Assembly (NCBI RefSeq): GCF_028882255.1
Contig: NZ_JARBUY010000004.1
Coordinates: 134,228-198,227, forward strand
Source: Maribacter polysaccharolyticus
Lineage (GTDB): Bacteria > Bacteroidota > Bacteroidia > Flavobacteriales > Flavobacteriaceae
Length of the DNA stretch: 64,000 bases
Direction of reading: 5' to 3'
Shown here: piece after piece, positions 34,037-43,666 of the stretch
Layout: every line of letters begins with the position of its first letter
Position numbering within the stretch: position 1 is the first letter of the stretch
Translations under genes and position numbers: made by a program
Notes under the pieces: generated by a model
Told to the model about the DNA's origin: nothing
What the model saw: only the letters and a program-made list of their open reading frames with translations
Databases searched by the model: none

Positions 34037-36538
34037 TTATTTCTTAGTTTTTGCCTTTGTTTTTGTTTTTGCCTTTGTTTTTCTTTTGGGGGATTTCTTT
34101 TCGATCAGTTCCATGGCCTCTTTCAACGACACCTTCGAAGCGTCTACGGTTTTTGCCAATTCGACCTTTACTTTTCCCTTGATGATATTATGCCTTCCCC
34201 ATCTGGCCTTTTCTATTCGGATGCCTTCTTCGGGCCATTCCTGGACCAGTTTATCGATTTCTTTCTGCTTCTTAGCCTCGATCAGTTCCACAATATCCGC
34301 TTGTGATAGGTTATCGAAATCGTATTTCTTATTTACGTTGATGAACATTCCGTCCCATTTAATAAAAGGACCAAACCGCCCAACACCCTTAACCACATCC
34401 TTATCCTCATAACTTGCGATAGGGGCATCGGCCTTTTGTTTTTCCTTGATCAGTTCAATGGCCCTCTCCAAGGATACATCCATGGCACTTTCCCCTTTGG
34501 CCAATGATACGAACTTTTTGCCAAATTTGATATAGGGTCCAAAACGCCCCACGTTCGCTTCGATTTCCTCATCTTCAAAACTACCCAATTTCCTGGGAAG
34601 TTTAAACAGGTCCATGGCCTCCTCGAAGGTAATGGTATTCAATGATTGGTCGGGCGCCAAACTGGCGAATTGTGGTTTTTCCTCATCATCAACGGTACCT
34701 ATTTGCACCATGGGGCCAAATCTGCCCAAACGCACCGAGACCTGTTTTCCGGTTTTGGGATCCTTTCCCAATACACGTTCCCCACTTGCACGATCGGCAT
34801 GCTCCTCTACGTCGAGAACGGTCGGATGGAAGTCATCGTAAAATTCTTTCATTACTTTATGCCAATCTTCCTGACCTTCGGCTATCTCATCAAAATCCTC
34901 TTCGACCTTAGCCGTAAAGTTATAATCCAAAATGTTCGAAAAATGACTTACAAGAAAATCATTTACGATCATCCCGATGTCGGTAGGCACCATTTTTCCC
35001 TTATCGGACCCCACCGTCTCGGTCAACTCTTTTTCTTTGACGACATTCGTCTTTAAGGTAAATTGTACATATTTTCTTTCGGCACCTTCAACCGTTCCCT
35101 TTTCGACATAGCCCCTGTTCTGTATGGTGGAAATGGTAGGGGCATAGGTAGAGGGTCTCCCGATTCCCAATTCTTCCAATTTTTTGACCAAGGAGGCTTC
35201 CGTAAAGCGATAGGGTGGCCTTGTAAAACGTTCGGTAGCCGTAATATAGATGTTCTGCAAAGCATCACCGATCTTCATCGGGGGCAACATGCCTTCTTGC
35301 TCTTCGGACAGATCCTCATCGTCCAAACCTTCCATATAAACCTTTAGAAAACCATCGAATTTAATGACCTCCCCATTGGCCGTGAACTCTTCGGGGTGTG
35401 TGGTTGCCTTGATCTTCACATTGGTGCGTTCCAATTGGGCATCGCTCATTTGGGAGGCAATGGTCCTTTTCCAGATCAGGTCGTACAACTTTGATTGATC
35501 CCGTTCCAAAGAAGGGGATTGTCTTGTCATATCGGTGGGGCGAATTGCCTCATGGGCTTCTTGCGCCCCTTTGGTCTTGCCCTTGAAATTACGAACCGTA
35601 CTGTACTTCTCACCATATTGATCGATGATGGCATCTTTTGCCGCATTGATCGCCTCTCCTGAAAGGTTTACACTATCGGTTCTCATATAGGTAATGAGAC
35701 CGGCCTCATATAAACGCTGTGCCACTTGCATGGTCCTTGCCACTGAGAAGTATAGTTTCCTTGACGCTTCCTGTTGTAAGGTCGATGTGGTAAAAGGTGC
35801 TGAGGGGGATTTTTTGGCTGGTTTCTTATCCAGACTGCCGATAGAAAAACCGGCATTGATATTTTTATCCAGAAAGGCTTTCGCCTCTTCCTTGGTCTCA
35901 AAGGTCTTCCCTAATCTCGCCGTGAACACGCCCCCACTTTCCGTTTTGAATTCGGCAGCCACTTTAAAGGATGCCTTTGGGGTAAATGCCTCAATATCAC
36001 GCTCACGCTCAACGATCAATCGAACAGCAACGGATTGTACCCTACCTGCCGATAGTCCCGGTTTGATCTTTTTCCAAAGTACCGGCGACAATTGGTAACC
36101 TACCAACCGATCCAAAACCCTTCGGGCCTGTTGTGCATTTACCAGATCGTAATTTATCTCACGTGGATTCTCGATGGCTTTTTGTATGGCAGATTTGGTA
36201 ATGGAGTTGAAAACGATTCTTTTCGTCTTTGCTTTATCCAATCCCAAGGTTTCGGAAAGATGCCATGAAATGGCCTCCCCTTCACGGTCCTCATCACTGG
36301 CCAACCATATGGTCTCTGCTTTTTTCGCTAGATCCTTAAGCTTTTTTACCAGAGCCTTCTTGTCCTTATCAACGATATATTTGGGTATAAAACCCTTTTC
36401 AACATCTACGCCCAACTCCTTTGAGGGCAAATCGGCTATGTGACCAAAGCTCGATTCAACCTTAAAATCCTTCCCCAAAAACTTCTCAATAGTTTTGGCC
36501 TTTGCAGGAGACTCAACAATTACTAAATTTTTCGCCAT
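34037..36538 (-). CDS. topA: DNA topoisomerase I (type IA)
   Basis: An 833-residue type IA topoisomerase that relaxes negative supercoils. The Toprim domain starts the protein (VESPAKAKTIEKFLG and SDEDREGEAISWHL near 81-94), and the catalytic Tyr is Y284 in LITYMRTDSVNLS. The C terminus lacks the four-Cys zinc ribbons of the E. coli enzyme; in fact no Cys is present at all. Instead it has three or four repeats with a GRFGPxIKxG or like core, then a Lys/Thr-rich tail (RKTKAKTKTKAKTKK). The minus-strand -7-like element TACATTTG lies at 36557-36564. Confidence 0.96.
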   Translation of the reverse strand: MAKNLVIVESPAKAKTIEKFLGKDFKVESSFGHIADLPSKELGVDVEKGFIPKYIVDKDKKALVKKLKDLAKKAETIWLASDEDREGEAISWHLSETLGLDKAKTKRIVFNSITKSAIQKAIENPREINYDLVNAQQARRVLDRLVGYQLSPVLWKKIKPGLSAGRVQSVAVRLIVERERDIEAFTPKASFKVAAEFKTESGGVFTARLGKTFETKEEAKAFLDKNINAGFSIGSLDKKPAKKSPSAPFTTSTLQQEASRKLYFSVARTMQVAQRLYEAGLITYMRTDSVNLSGEAINAAKDAIIDQYGEKYSTVRNFKGKTKGAQEAHEAIRPTDMTRQSPSLERDQSKLYDLIWKRTIASQMSDAQLERTNVKIKATTHPEEFTANGEVIKFDGFLKVYMEGLDDEDLSEEQEGMLPPMKIGDALQNIYITATERFTRPPYRFTEASLVKKLEELGIGRPSTYAPTISTIQNRGYVEKGTVEGAERKYVQFTLKTNVVKEKELTETVGSDKGKMVPTDIGMIVNDFLVSHFSNILDYNFTAKVEEDFDEIAEGQEDWHKVMKEFYDDFHPTVLDVEEHADRASGERVLGKDPKTGKQVSVRLGRFGPMVQIGTVDDEEKPQFASLAPDQSLNTITFEEAMDLFKLPRKLGSFEDEEIEANVGRFGPYIKFGKKFVSLAKGESAMDVSLERAIELIKEKQKADAPIASYEDKDVVKGVGRFGPFIKWDGMFINVNKKYDFDNLSQADIVELIEAKKQKEIDKLVQEWPEEGIRIEKARWGRHNIIKGKVKVELAKTVDASKVSLKEAMELIEKKSPKRKTKAKTKTKAKTKK

Positions 36539-36736
36539 CTACCTTATTTATGGGTACAAATGTATACTAAAAATTAAACTTTGAAATTTGATGCGTTTAT
36601 TTTTCCCTTTAAAATCGCAATAATAACCCCCTAAAATCATGAATTCCTCAGAAATAAAAAAGTTTGCCAAAGACGATTCCGAAGACCATATAAATATTCA
36701 TAATTTTAAGTTACCATCCAAAAACAAACCCATACA

Positions 36737-39700
36737 ATGAAGCAAATTTACGCCACCCTCCTCTTTGCATTTCTATTCTTACAGCCAGTTCAAGAGGTAA
36801 TTGCACAACGAAAGAAAAAGACCATTTCCTATAAGGAGTCAATTTACAGCGGTATGGAATATCGTCCTATCGGTCCTTTTAGGGGAGGAAGGGCCGGTAC
36901 CGTTTCCGGGGTTTTGAACCATCCAAACCTATATTATATGGGTACTGCCGGTGGTGGAGTATGGAAAACCACGGATGCCGGCAATACATGGGAATGTATT
37001 TCCGACGGATTTTTCGGCGGTTCCATAGGGGCCATTGCCGTATCGGAGTCCGACCCAAACATCATTTATGTCGGTGAAGGGGAACAGACCCTAAGGGGAA
37101 ATGTATCTTCAGGCAAAGGACTGTGGAAAAGTATGGATGCAGGGGAAACCTGGGAATTCATCGGCCTCAAGGATTCCGAGCATATCGCTAGAATTCGAAT
37201 ACATCCCAAAAACCCCGATCTGGTTTATGTAGCCGCCATAGGGAATTTATGGAAACCCAATGAAACACGAGGGGTATATCGTTCCAAAGACGGAGGGGAC
37301 AATTGGGAAAAAGTACTTTATGTAAGTGACAAGGCCGGTGCCGGGGATTTAATTTTAGACCCCAATAACAGTAGGATCATCTATGCTTCCACTTGGGAAA
37401 TGAAAAGAAACGGGTATCGCATGGATAGCGGCGGACCGGATAGCAAACTATTCAAAAGTACCGATGGAGGTGATACTTGGAAAGACATCTCAACGCAAAC
37501 CGGTCTGCCGGGCTTCCCATGGGGCATCGTTGGCATAACGGTATCCCCGATAGACTCCAATAGGGTTTGGGCCCTAATAGAAGCCGAAGACGGTGGTCTG
37601 TTCCGATCGGACGATGCCGGGGCAACCTGGGAAAAAATAAACGAGAACAGGGCACTACGCCAGCGCGCTTGGTACTACACCCGTATTTATGCGGACACCC
37701 AAAACATGGACAAACTTTACGTCATGAACGTAAGCTATGGTGTTTCTACCGATGGGGGAAAAACATTTACGCTCAAAAACGCCCCCCATGGCGACCATCA
37801 TGATTTATGGATAGACCCACAAAACAACCAGAGGATGATCATTGCCGATGATGGTGGCGCCCAAATTTCAAATGATGGCGGAAATAATTGGACCACGTAT
37901 TACAACCAACCTACGGCCCAGTTTTACCGCATTGCAACAGACAGTGTGTTTCCTTATCGTATTTATGGGGCCCAACAAGACAACACCGCATTACGAATTT
38001 CCCACAGGTCGTCGGGGGAAGCGATTACAGAACGTGACTGGGAACCTACGGCAGGTGGGGAAAGTGCGCATTTAGCACCTGACCCCAAAAACAACCAAGT
38101 TGTTTATGGCGGCACGTATAAAGGGTATATGAACCGTTTGGACCACACTACGGGCCAAGCCCGTTCGACCAATGTTTGGCCCGATAACCCGGCAGGTTCC
38201 GGGGCCGAAATCATGAAATACAGGTTTAATTGGAACTATCCGGTTGCCTTTAGCAGACATGACCCCAATAAATTATATGCAGGTTCGAACTTTTTAAATG
38301 TCACAACCGATGAAGGCCAGTCTTGGAAAACCATTTCCCCTGATTTGACCAGAGGACTCCCGGAAACCATAAAGTCATCCGGAGGACCAATTACCCAGGA
38401 CAATACAGGGGCCGAATTTTATTCGAACATTTTTGTAATCTCGGAATCGATTTTGGAAAAAGATGTGATCTGGACAGGCAGCGACGATGGTTTGATCCAT
38501 GTTACCAAGGATAGCGGAACTACTTGGGAAAATGTCACCCCACCTTCTTCGATGTCGCCTAAATTGAACATGATCAATTCCATAGACCCAAGCCCATTCC
38601 ATAAAGGAACGGTTTATGTCGCCGCCACCGCCTATAAATTCGGTGATTACACCCCTTATTTATACAAAACCACCGACTATGGCAAAACCTGGTCCTTGAT
38701 CACCAACGGAATCAAAGACAATTTTTACACGCGGGTCATACGCACAGACCATGTACGGGAAGGTCTTTTGTATGCCGGCACCGAATGGGGCATGTATATA
38801 TCATTCGACGATGGTAAATCCTGGTCCCCTTTTCAGTTGAACCTCCCCATCACGGCAATACGGGATTTACATGTTCGGGACAATGACCTGATCGTGGCCA
38901 CCCATGGGAGGAGTTTTTGGGTTATCGACGACCTAACCCCATTACATCAACTATCGCAGGAAGTTGCCGAGAGTGATTTTTATCTTTTCAAACCGGACAC
39001 TTCCTATAGGATGCATCAATCCGGTGGCAGGACAAAACCCAACACCAAGTTGGTAGGAACCAACCATCCGGATGGGGTTATCATCAACTTCTTTTTGGAT
39101 AAATTTCAGGAAAAGGATACTGTCTTGCTCGATATCCTAGAAACCAACGGCACTATGATACAGCGTTATGCAACCAGTGCCAAGGAGGATAAACTGGACC
39201 CTGCAGCTCCCAAACCGTTAACCGTTAAAACCGGCGGGAATACAATGGTCTGGGATATGCGCTACCCCGGTTACAAAACCTTTGAAGGGATGATCTTCTA
39301 TTCTTCCCCAAACAAAGGCCCAAAAGCAGTTCCCGGAAACTACAAGTTGAAGCTGACCGTTAACGGGGTTTCCCAAGAACAAGGGTTCAGCATCGTAAAG
39401 GACCCCAGATTACCCAATACGCCAAATGACTATCAAGAACAATTCGATTTTTTAATTGAGGTACGTGATCAAGTCACCAAGGCCAATGAAGCGATCATCA
39501 AAATAAGAAGCATCCAAGGTGATTTAAAATACTTAAAGGACAAAACAAAAGAATACAGCGCCCTTCAGGAGTTGATCACCGAATATGAATCCGAACTTTC
39601 GGTCATAGAGAACAACATCCATATGACCAAAAACAAGAGCAGGCAAGATCCACTCAATTACGGCATTCGTATCAACAACAGGTTGGCCTTTTTGTTGGCC

Positions 39701-39877
39701 GATTCCCAAAGAGGCGATTACCCCCCTACCCAACAGGCAAAAGCGTTTTTTAAGGAAATCGCAGATGAACTGGATGTTGAGATTAAGGATCTGGACAACC
39801 TTGTGAAGAAACAAACGGCAATCGTAAACTCCAAAGTAGCGGAAGAAGGCATTAAGATCATTTCGCCCACACCATAA
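36737..39877 (+). CDS. Large secreted Asp-box beta-propeller protein (VPS10/sortilin-like)
   Basis: This 1046-residue protein has a signal peptide (residues 1-24, cleaved after IAQ). It carries eleven Asp-box motifs of the SxDxGxTW kind (for example TTDAGNTW, SMDAGETW, STDGGDTW, SDDAGATW, TKDSGTTW, SFDDGKSW), which define BNR/VPS10-type propellers. The part after about residue 760 is a small beta domain (TMVWDMRYPG) and a helical tail. Such proteins are annotated as glycosyl hydrolases, but sialidase-type catalytic Arg triads are not evident, so binding is as likely as catalysis. No sorting domain for the T9SS is seen at the end. It is a single gene, divergent from topA. Confidence 0.88.
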   Translation: MKQIYATLLFAFLFLQPVQEVIAQRKKKTISYKESIYSGMEYRPIGPFRGGRAGTVSGVLNHPNLYYMGTAGGGVWKTTDAGNTWECISDGFFGGSIGAIAVSESDPNIIYVGEGEQTLRGNVSSGKGLWKSMDAGETWEFIGLKDSEHIARIRIHPKNPDLVYVAAIGNLWKPNETRGVYRSKDGGDNWEKVLYVSDKAGAGDLILDPNNSRIIYASTWEMKRNGYRMDSGGPDSKLFKSTDGGDTWKDISTQTGLPGFPWGIVGITVSPIDSNRVWALIEAEDGGLFRSDDAGATWEKINENRALRQRAWYYTRIYADTQNMDKLYVMNVSYGVSTDGGKTFTLKNAPHGDHHDLWIDPQNNQRMIIADDGGAQISNDGGNNWTTYYNQPTAQFYRIATDSVFPYRIYGAQQDNTALRISHRSSGEAITERDWEPTAGGESAHLAPDPKNNQVVYGGTYKGYMNRLDHTTGQARSTNVWPDNPAGSGAEIMKYRFNWNYPVAFSRHDPNKLYAGSNFLNVTTDEGQSWKTISPDLTRGLPETIKSSGGPITQDNTGAEFYSNIFVISESILEKDVIWTGSDDGLIHVTKDSGTTWENVTPPSSMSPKLNMINSIDPSPFHKGTVYVAATAYKFGDYTPYLYKTTDYGKTWSLITNGIKDNFYTRVIRTDHVREGLLYAGTEWGMYISFDDGKSWSPFQLNLPITAIRDLHVRDNDLIVATHGRSFWVIDDLTPLHQLSQEVAESDFYLFKPDTSYRMHQSGGRTKPNTKLVGTNHPDGVIINFFLDKFQEKDTVLLDILETNGTMIQRYATSAKEDKLDPAAPKPLTVKTGGNTMVWDMRYPGYKTFEGMIFYSSPNKGPKAVPGNYKLKLTVNGVSQEQGFSIVKDPRLPNTPNDYQEQFDFLIEVRDQVTKANEAIIKIRSIQGDLKYLKDKTKEYSALQELITEYESELSVIENNIHMTKNKSRQDPLNYGIRINNRLAFLLADSQRGDYPPTQQAKAFFKEIADELDVEIKDLDNLVKKQTAIVNSKVAEEGIKIISPTP

Positions 39878-39883
39878 CCAACA

Positions 39884-39920
39884 ACAGGAAAGGGAGGCCC
39901 ATAAGGCTTCCCTTTCCTGT
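39884..39920. terminator. Long hairpin between convergent genes
   Basis: A 16-bp stem with one G:U pair links ACAGGAAAGGGAGGCC (39884-39899) with GGCTTCCCTTTCCTGT (39905-39920), around the loop CATAA. It lies 6 bases after the propeller gene and 16 bases before the end of the facing LVIVD gene. No T tract follows, so termination is likely but not typical. Confidence 0.65.
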
Positions 39921-39936
39921 ATATGATTTCACAATC

Positions 39937-41178
39937 TCACAAATCCAAGGTACTTATCAACGTAATATCGTTGTTCGAATATCCATACTGATATAACATA
40001 TCGGCACCTACCATCAACAATGAACTTTCCAACGGTATCACATCGTAGGTATCGATATCCTCAAAATGGTTCAGGGCCACTAAATCCATGACATCGGTTT
40101 TGTCGTACACCTTTAATCCGGATTCCCCATCACAGACGAATAATTTCCCGTCTTTAATACCAAGTCCATAAGGGCCATCCATGGGATAACTTATCGCCAA
40201 TTCAGGATTCGTGATATCCGAGATATCCACGATGAACAGTCCGCTTTCAGTTGCCCCACAGCTATTGCCGCCCCGTAAGGTAACAAAGGCATAATCCCCA
40301 TCGACCACTACGGGATCACAGGCCGTACCGTGTTGGAATTCGGACACGAATGTCGGTGTGGCCGGAGAAGAAATATCATAGATATACATTCCGCGCATGC
40401 TCCCCAAGAACAGATGATCGCCCCTATTGAAAATAGTCTCGATATCAAAACCGGCATACACATCCTCCAGGTCTTGGGGGGCATCCAAATCCTGTATATT
40501 GAAAATATTCAAGGTATGGCTATCCACTGCATAGAGATAATCCCCGACGATCTTAAACCGTGCCAAGGAACCTCCTTGCCCCACTGATGCATCATTGGCC
40601 GCTTCGGCCATGGCAAAGAGTTCCCCATCAACGGTAAACCTTTCCTCGTATTCCGATATAAGCCTACGCTCGGTGACCGTTTCCCATCCGACCAAAATAT
40701 CGTTCTCATAATCAACACCGTCATATTCATAAAAATCGACCAATGGCCATACCACATTGCTGCCAAGAACATTTTCCAAACGGTCGACCTGACTGATGTT
40801 ATGGATATCCGAAATATCGAGTACTACCAAATCTATGACACTATCGGCATACAAATAATCATCTTTTATTGAGATATCCACATTTCCCGCAATCTTTATG
40901 AATGCGATTTTCATGGGTGCACTTGGATCACTATTATCTATTACATGAACACCGCGATATTTATCATTCACGAAAATATAATCCTTGTAAGCATAAATTT
41001 TCCCTGACCCCACTATGGGGGATGGCGCAATGACATCCACACCATTTTTAAATTCGGCCTTGCTTATCACCAATGGCTTGGCCACCAAATAGTCGGCATA
41101 CTTTCCATCTTCGGATTTATCACAGGAAACCATGGCCAGCGTGGCCGTAAACAGAAGTAACATCAATTTCTTTTTCAT
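39937..41178 (-). CDS. LVIVD-repeat lipoprotein
   Basis: A 413-residue lipoprotein with lipobox MVSC at about residues 15-18. It has at least six LVIVD-type repeats (GVHVIDNSDP, DLVVLDISD, TLNIFNIQDL, GMYIYDISSP, GLFIVDISDI, GLKVYDKTDV), which fold into a beta-propeller. The frame extends 28 codons upstream, but ATG 41178 (MKKKLMLLLF) begins the signal peptide. It should sit at the cell surface or periplasm; function unknown. It converges on the VPS10-like gene across a hairpin. Confidence 0.87.
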   Translation of the reverse strand: MKKKLMLLLFTATLAMVSCDKSEDGKYADYLVAKPLVISKAEFKNGVDVIAPSPIVGSGKIYAYKDYIFVNDKYRGVHVIDNSDPSAPMKIAFIKIAGNVDISIKDDYLYADSVIDLVVLDISDIHNISQVDRLENVLGSNVVWPLVDFYEYDGVDYENDILVGWETVTERRLISEYEERFTVDGELFAMAEAANDASVGQGGSLARFKIVGDYLYAVDSHTLNIFNIQDLDAPQDLEDVYAGFDIETIFNRGDHLFLGSMRGMYIYDISSPATPTFVSEFQHGTACDPVVVDGDYAFVTLRGGNSCGATESGLFIVDISDITNPELAISYPMDGPYGLGIKDGKLFVCDGESGLKVYDKTDVMDLVALNHFEDIDTYDVIPLESSLLMVGADMLYQYGYSNNDITLISTLDL

Positions 41179-41339
41179 CGGTATGGTATTACAATAACGT
41201 TTAAAGTGAAATGACTTTCGGCCAAATGAATGATGTATAAACCGGGTTTCTTCCCAATCCATTTCCCGATCATTCGCCTCATGGCCATACCATTAAGATG
41301 GGATTACCGTACCAACGTTGCGTTAAAAAAAGGCCGTCC

Positions 41340-42062
41340 TTAAAATTTAGGCCCGGAAGAGAACCCAATGGCATCTTTATACATAAAATAGACCGGTATC
41401 TTAGCCAACATGGCCGTAAAAAAGATGCCAACGAAACAGAGCATGACACCCAATTCGGCCACCAGCCCCATAACAATAAGGAGTCCGAAAATAACGAACC
41501 AATTCCTATTCCCCAGCATAAAACTCGATTTCACGATTTGTATCGCGGACAAATCTTCTTCAAAGGCCAAAAAGGCCGGTATCAATGAAATTGGGACAAT
41601 CAAATAAAAAATCCCCAATCCACAAGCCAACAAACCCATGAGCATCAACCCCAAAATAAGCAAGGACAGTACCAATGATTTTAAAATATACGCCTTCTTG
41701 AAGTAATGGAAGTAATTACCTGACTTGACAAGGTTAAGGTCCTTGTGCTTACAAATTCGCAGGAAAGCCGCATTGAGCAATAGACTTACTGTCATGGTCC
41801 CCAAAAAAATCACGGGTACGAACACCATCATTACCAATACCATTTCCGGTGGCATCCCTTCAACTTTGGCCATTTCCGGTTCGGACACCCCCGCAATAAG
41901 AAGCGGCATATAAAAAGGAATGATCGACACCAACGTCAGTAAAACGATTATAAACCCCTGCAACCAAACCATTTTGAACAGTGCTATGGATTTACTGAAA
42001 ATGGACCCAAAATCCAATGGACTACTTTCTTTAATTCGATTTTCCAAAACTTTATAGCTCAT
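41340..42062 (-). CDS. Polytopic membrane protein of unknown function
   Basis: A 240-residue protein with about five or six hydrophobic segments (from about residue 33 to 225) and a short cytoplasmic start MSYKVLENRIKESSPLDFGS. It resembles flavobacterial membrane proteins that are often misnamed, but no domain with known function is seen. The next gene downstream on its strand, the LVIVD gene, is 161 bases away. The ATG at 42062 begins a convincing N terminus. Confidence 0.75.
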   Translation of the reverse strand: MSYKVLENRIKESSPLDFGSIFSKSIALFKMVWLQGFIIVLLTLVSIIPFYMPLLIAGVSEPEMAKVEGMPPEMVLVMMVFVPVIFLGTMTVSLLLNAAFLRICKHKDLNLVKSGNYFHYFKKAYILKSLVLSLLILGLMLMGLLACGLGIFYLIVPISLIPAFLAFEEDLSAIQIVKSSFMLGNRNWFVIFGLLIVMGLVAELGVMLCFVGIFFTAMLAKIPVYFMYKDAIGFSSGPKF

Positions 42063-42131
42063 GATCCCTTTAGGTATTGAAGTACGATTAACGGCACAAA
42101 CACTAAAATAGTACTAAATTATACTGTCATA

Positions 42132-42163
42132 TTGTCATTAAATTGGAATTAGCGCTATCTTTG
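42132..42163 (+). promoter_or_regulatory. Bacteroidota-type promoter of miaB and the genes after it
   Basis: TTG (42132-42134), 21 bases, then TATCTTTG (42156-42163), a full match to TAnnTTTG. The transcription start near 42170 lies about 25 bases before the miaB ATG. Confidence 0.7.
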
Positions 42164-42194
42164 CAAACCCTTATCCCAAGATAAAGGTAATTAT

Positions 42195-43640
42195 ATGGAG
42201 AAAATCATTGATGAATCGGTTCAGGGCAAGGCACTTTCCCTGGAAAAGAACGAAAAGAACACACGCAACCTATATATAGAGAGTTACGGTTGCTCCATGA
42301 ATTTTTCAGATAGCGAAATCGTGGCTTCGATCTTGGCCAATGAAGGATTCAACACTACCCAAGAATTGGAACAGGCCGATTTGGTTTTGGTCAACACCTG
42401 CTCCATTCGTGAAAAAGCGGAGACCACCGTTCGTAAACGCTTGGAGAAATACAATACGATCAAAAAAAAACGACCCCACATGAAGGTAGGGGTCCTTGGT
42501 TGTATGGCCGAACGGCTAAAGAGTAAATTGCTCGAAGAGGAAAAGATCGTGGATATGGTCGTAGGGCCTGATGCTTATAAAGACTTACCCAACCTGATCC
42601 AGGAGATAGACGAGGGCCGTGATGCGGTCAATGTCGTTCTTTCCAAAGACGAGACCTATGGGGACATTTCCCCCGTGAGATTGAACAGCAATGGGGTGAG
42701 TGCCCTTGTTTCGATCACAAGGGGTTGCGACAATATGTGTACGTTTTGCGTCGTACCCTTTACCCGGGGTCGCGAACGCAGCAGGGATCCACAATCCATT
42801 ATCAACGAAGTAGACGAACTTTGGAACAAAGGGTATAAGGAAATAACCTTGCTCGGCCAGAATGTGGATAGTTATCTTTGGTATGGGGGTGGACTCAAAA
42901 AGGATTTTGACAAAGCTTCGGAAATGCAAATCGCAACGGCTGTGGATTTTGCCAATCTGTTGGATATGGTGGCCCAAGCCCAACCTAAAATGCGCATACG
43001 GTTTTCAACCTCCAATCCCCAGGACATGAACCTAGAGGTCATAAAGACCATGGCACGGCATGAGAACATCTGCAAACACATCCATCTACCCGTACAAAGT
43101 GGCAGTAACCGAATTTTAAAGGAGATGAATCGGCAGCATACCATTGAGGAATATTACGAACTGATAGACAATATCAAGGAAATAATCCCCGATTGTGCCA
43201 TTTCACACGACATGATATCCGGGTTCCCTACGGAAACCGAAGAAGACCACAAAGCCACCCTTGCCGTCCTTGATTACGTTAAATACGACTATGGGTATAT
43301 GTTCTCGTATTCAGAACGCCCCGGCACCATGGCTGCCCGTAAAATGGAAGACGATGTGCCCAATGCGGTTAAACAGCGTAGGCTTGCGGAAATAATCGCA
43401 TTACAGCGGGACCATTGTTTGTACCGTACAAAAAACTTCGTTGGCAAGGAGCAGGAAATCTTGATCGAAGGCACCTCCAAAAAGGATGAGGGCATGTGGA
43501 TGGGACGTAATTCACAAAATGTTGTCGCGGTTTTTCCTAAGGAAAACTATAAGTTGGGTGATTTTGTAAACGTCAAGTTCAATGACTGTACTTCGGCAAC
43601 CCTCATCGGGGTAGCTGTAGGTTATGGAAAATCGAATTAA
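42195..43640 (+). CDS. miaB: MiaB, tRNA-2-methylthio-N6-dimethylallyladenosine synthase
   Basis: This 481-residue radical-SAM methylthiotransferase adds a methylthio group to i6A37 of tRNAs. The N-terminal domain holds three Cys for the auxiliary cluster (C33 in YGCSMN, C69 in NTCSIRE, C103 in LGCMAERL), and the radical-SAM motif is CDNMCTFC (C178, C182, C185). The C-terminal TRAM domain ends with FVNVKFNDCTSATLIGVAV. The length is slightly above the usual size because of a short N-terminal extension. It leads a plus-strand run with the sigma-54 activator, lptE, TPR gene and secG. Confidence 0.96.
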   Translation: MEKIIDESVQGKALSLEKNEKNTRNLYIESYGCSMNFSDSEIVASILANEGFNTTQELEQADLVLVNTCSIREKAETTVRKRLEKYNTIKKKRPHMKVGVLGCMAERLKSKLLEEEKIVDMVVGPDAYKDLPNLIQEIDEGRDAVNVVLSKDETYGDISPVRLNSNGVSALVSITRGCDNMCTFCVVPFTRGRERSRDPQSIINEVDELWNKGYKEITLLGQNVDSYLWYGGGLKKDFDKASEMQIATAVDFANLLDMVAQAQPKMRIRFSTSNPQDMNLEVIKTMARHENICKHIHLPVQSGSNRILKEMNRQHTIEEYYELIDNIKEIIPDCAISHDMISGFPTETEEDHKATLAVLDYVKYDYGYMFSYSERPGTMAARKMEDDVPNAVKQRRLAEIIALQRDHCLYRTKNFVGKEQEILIEGTSKKDEGMWMGRNSQNVVAVFPKENYKLGDFVNVKFNDCTSATLIGVAVGYGKSN

Positions 43641-43666
43641 ATCATACTTGAAACGACAAGAATACT

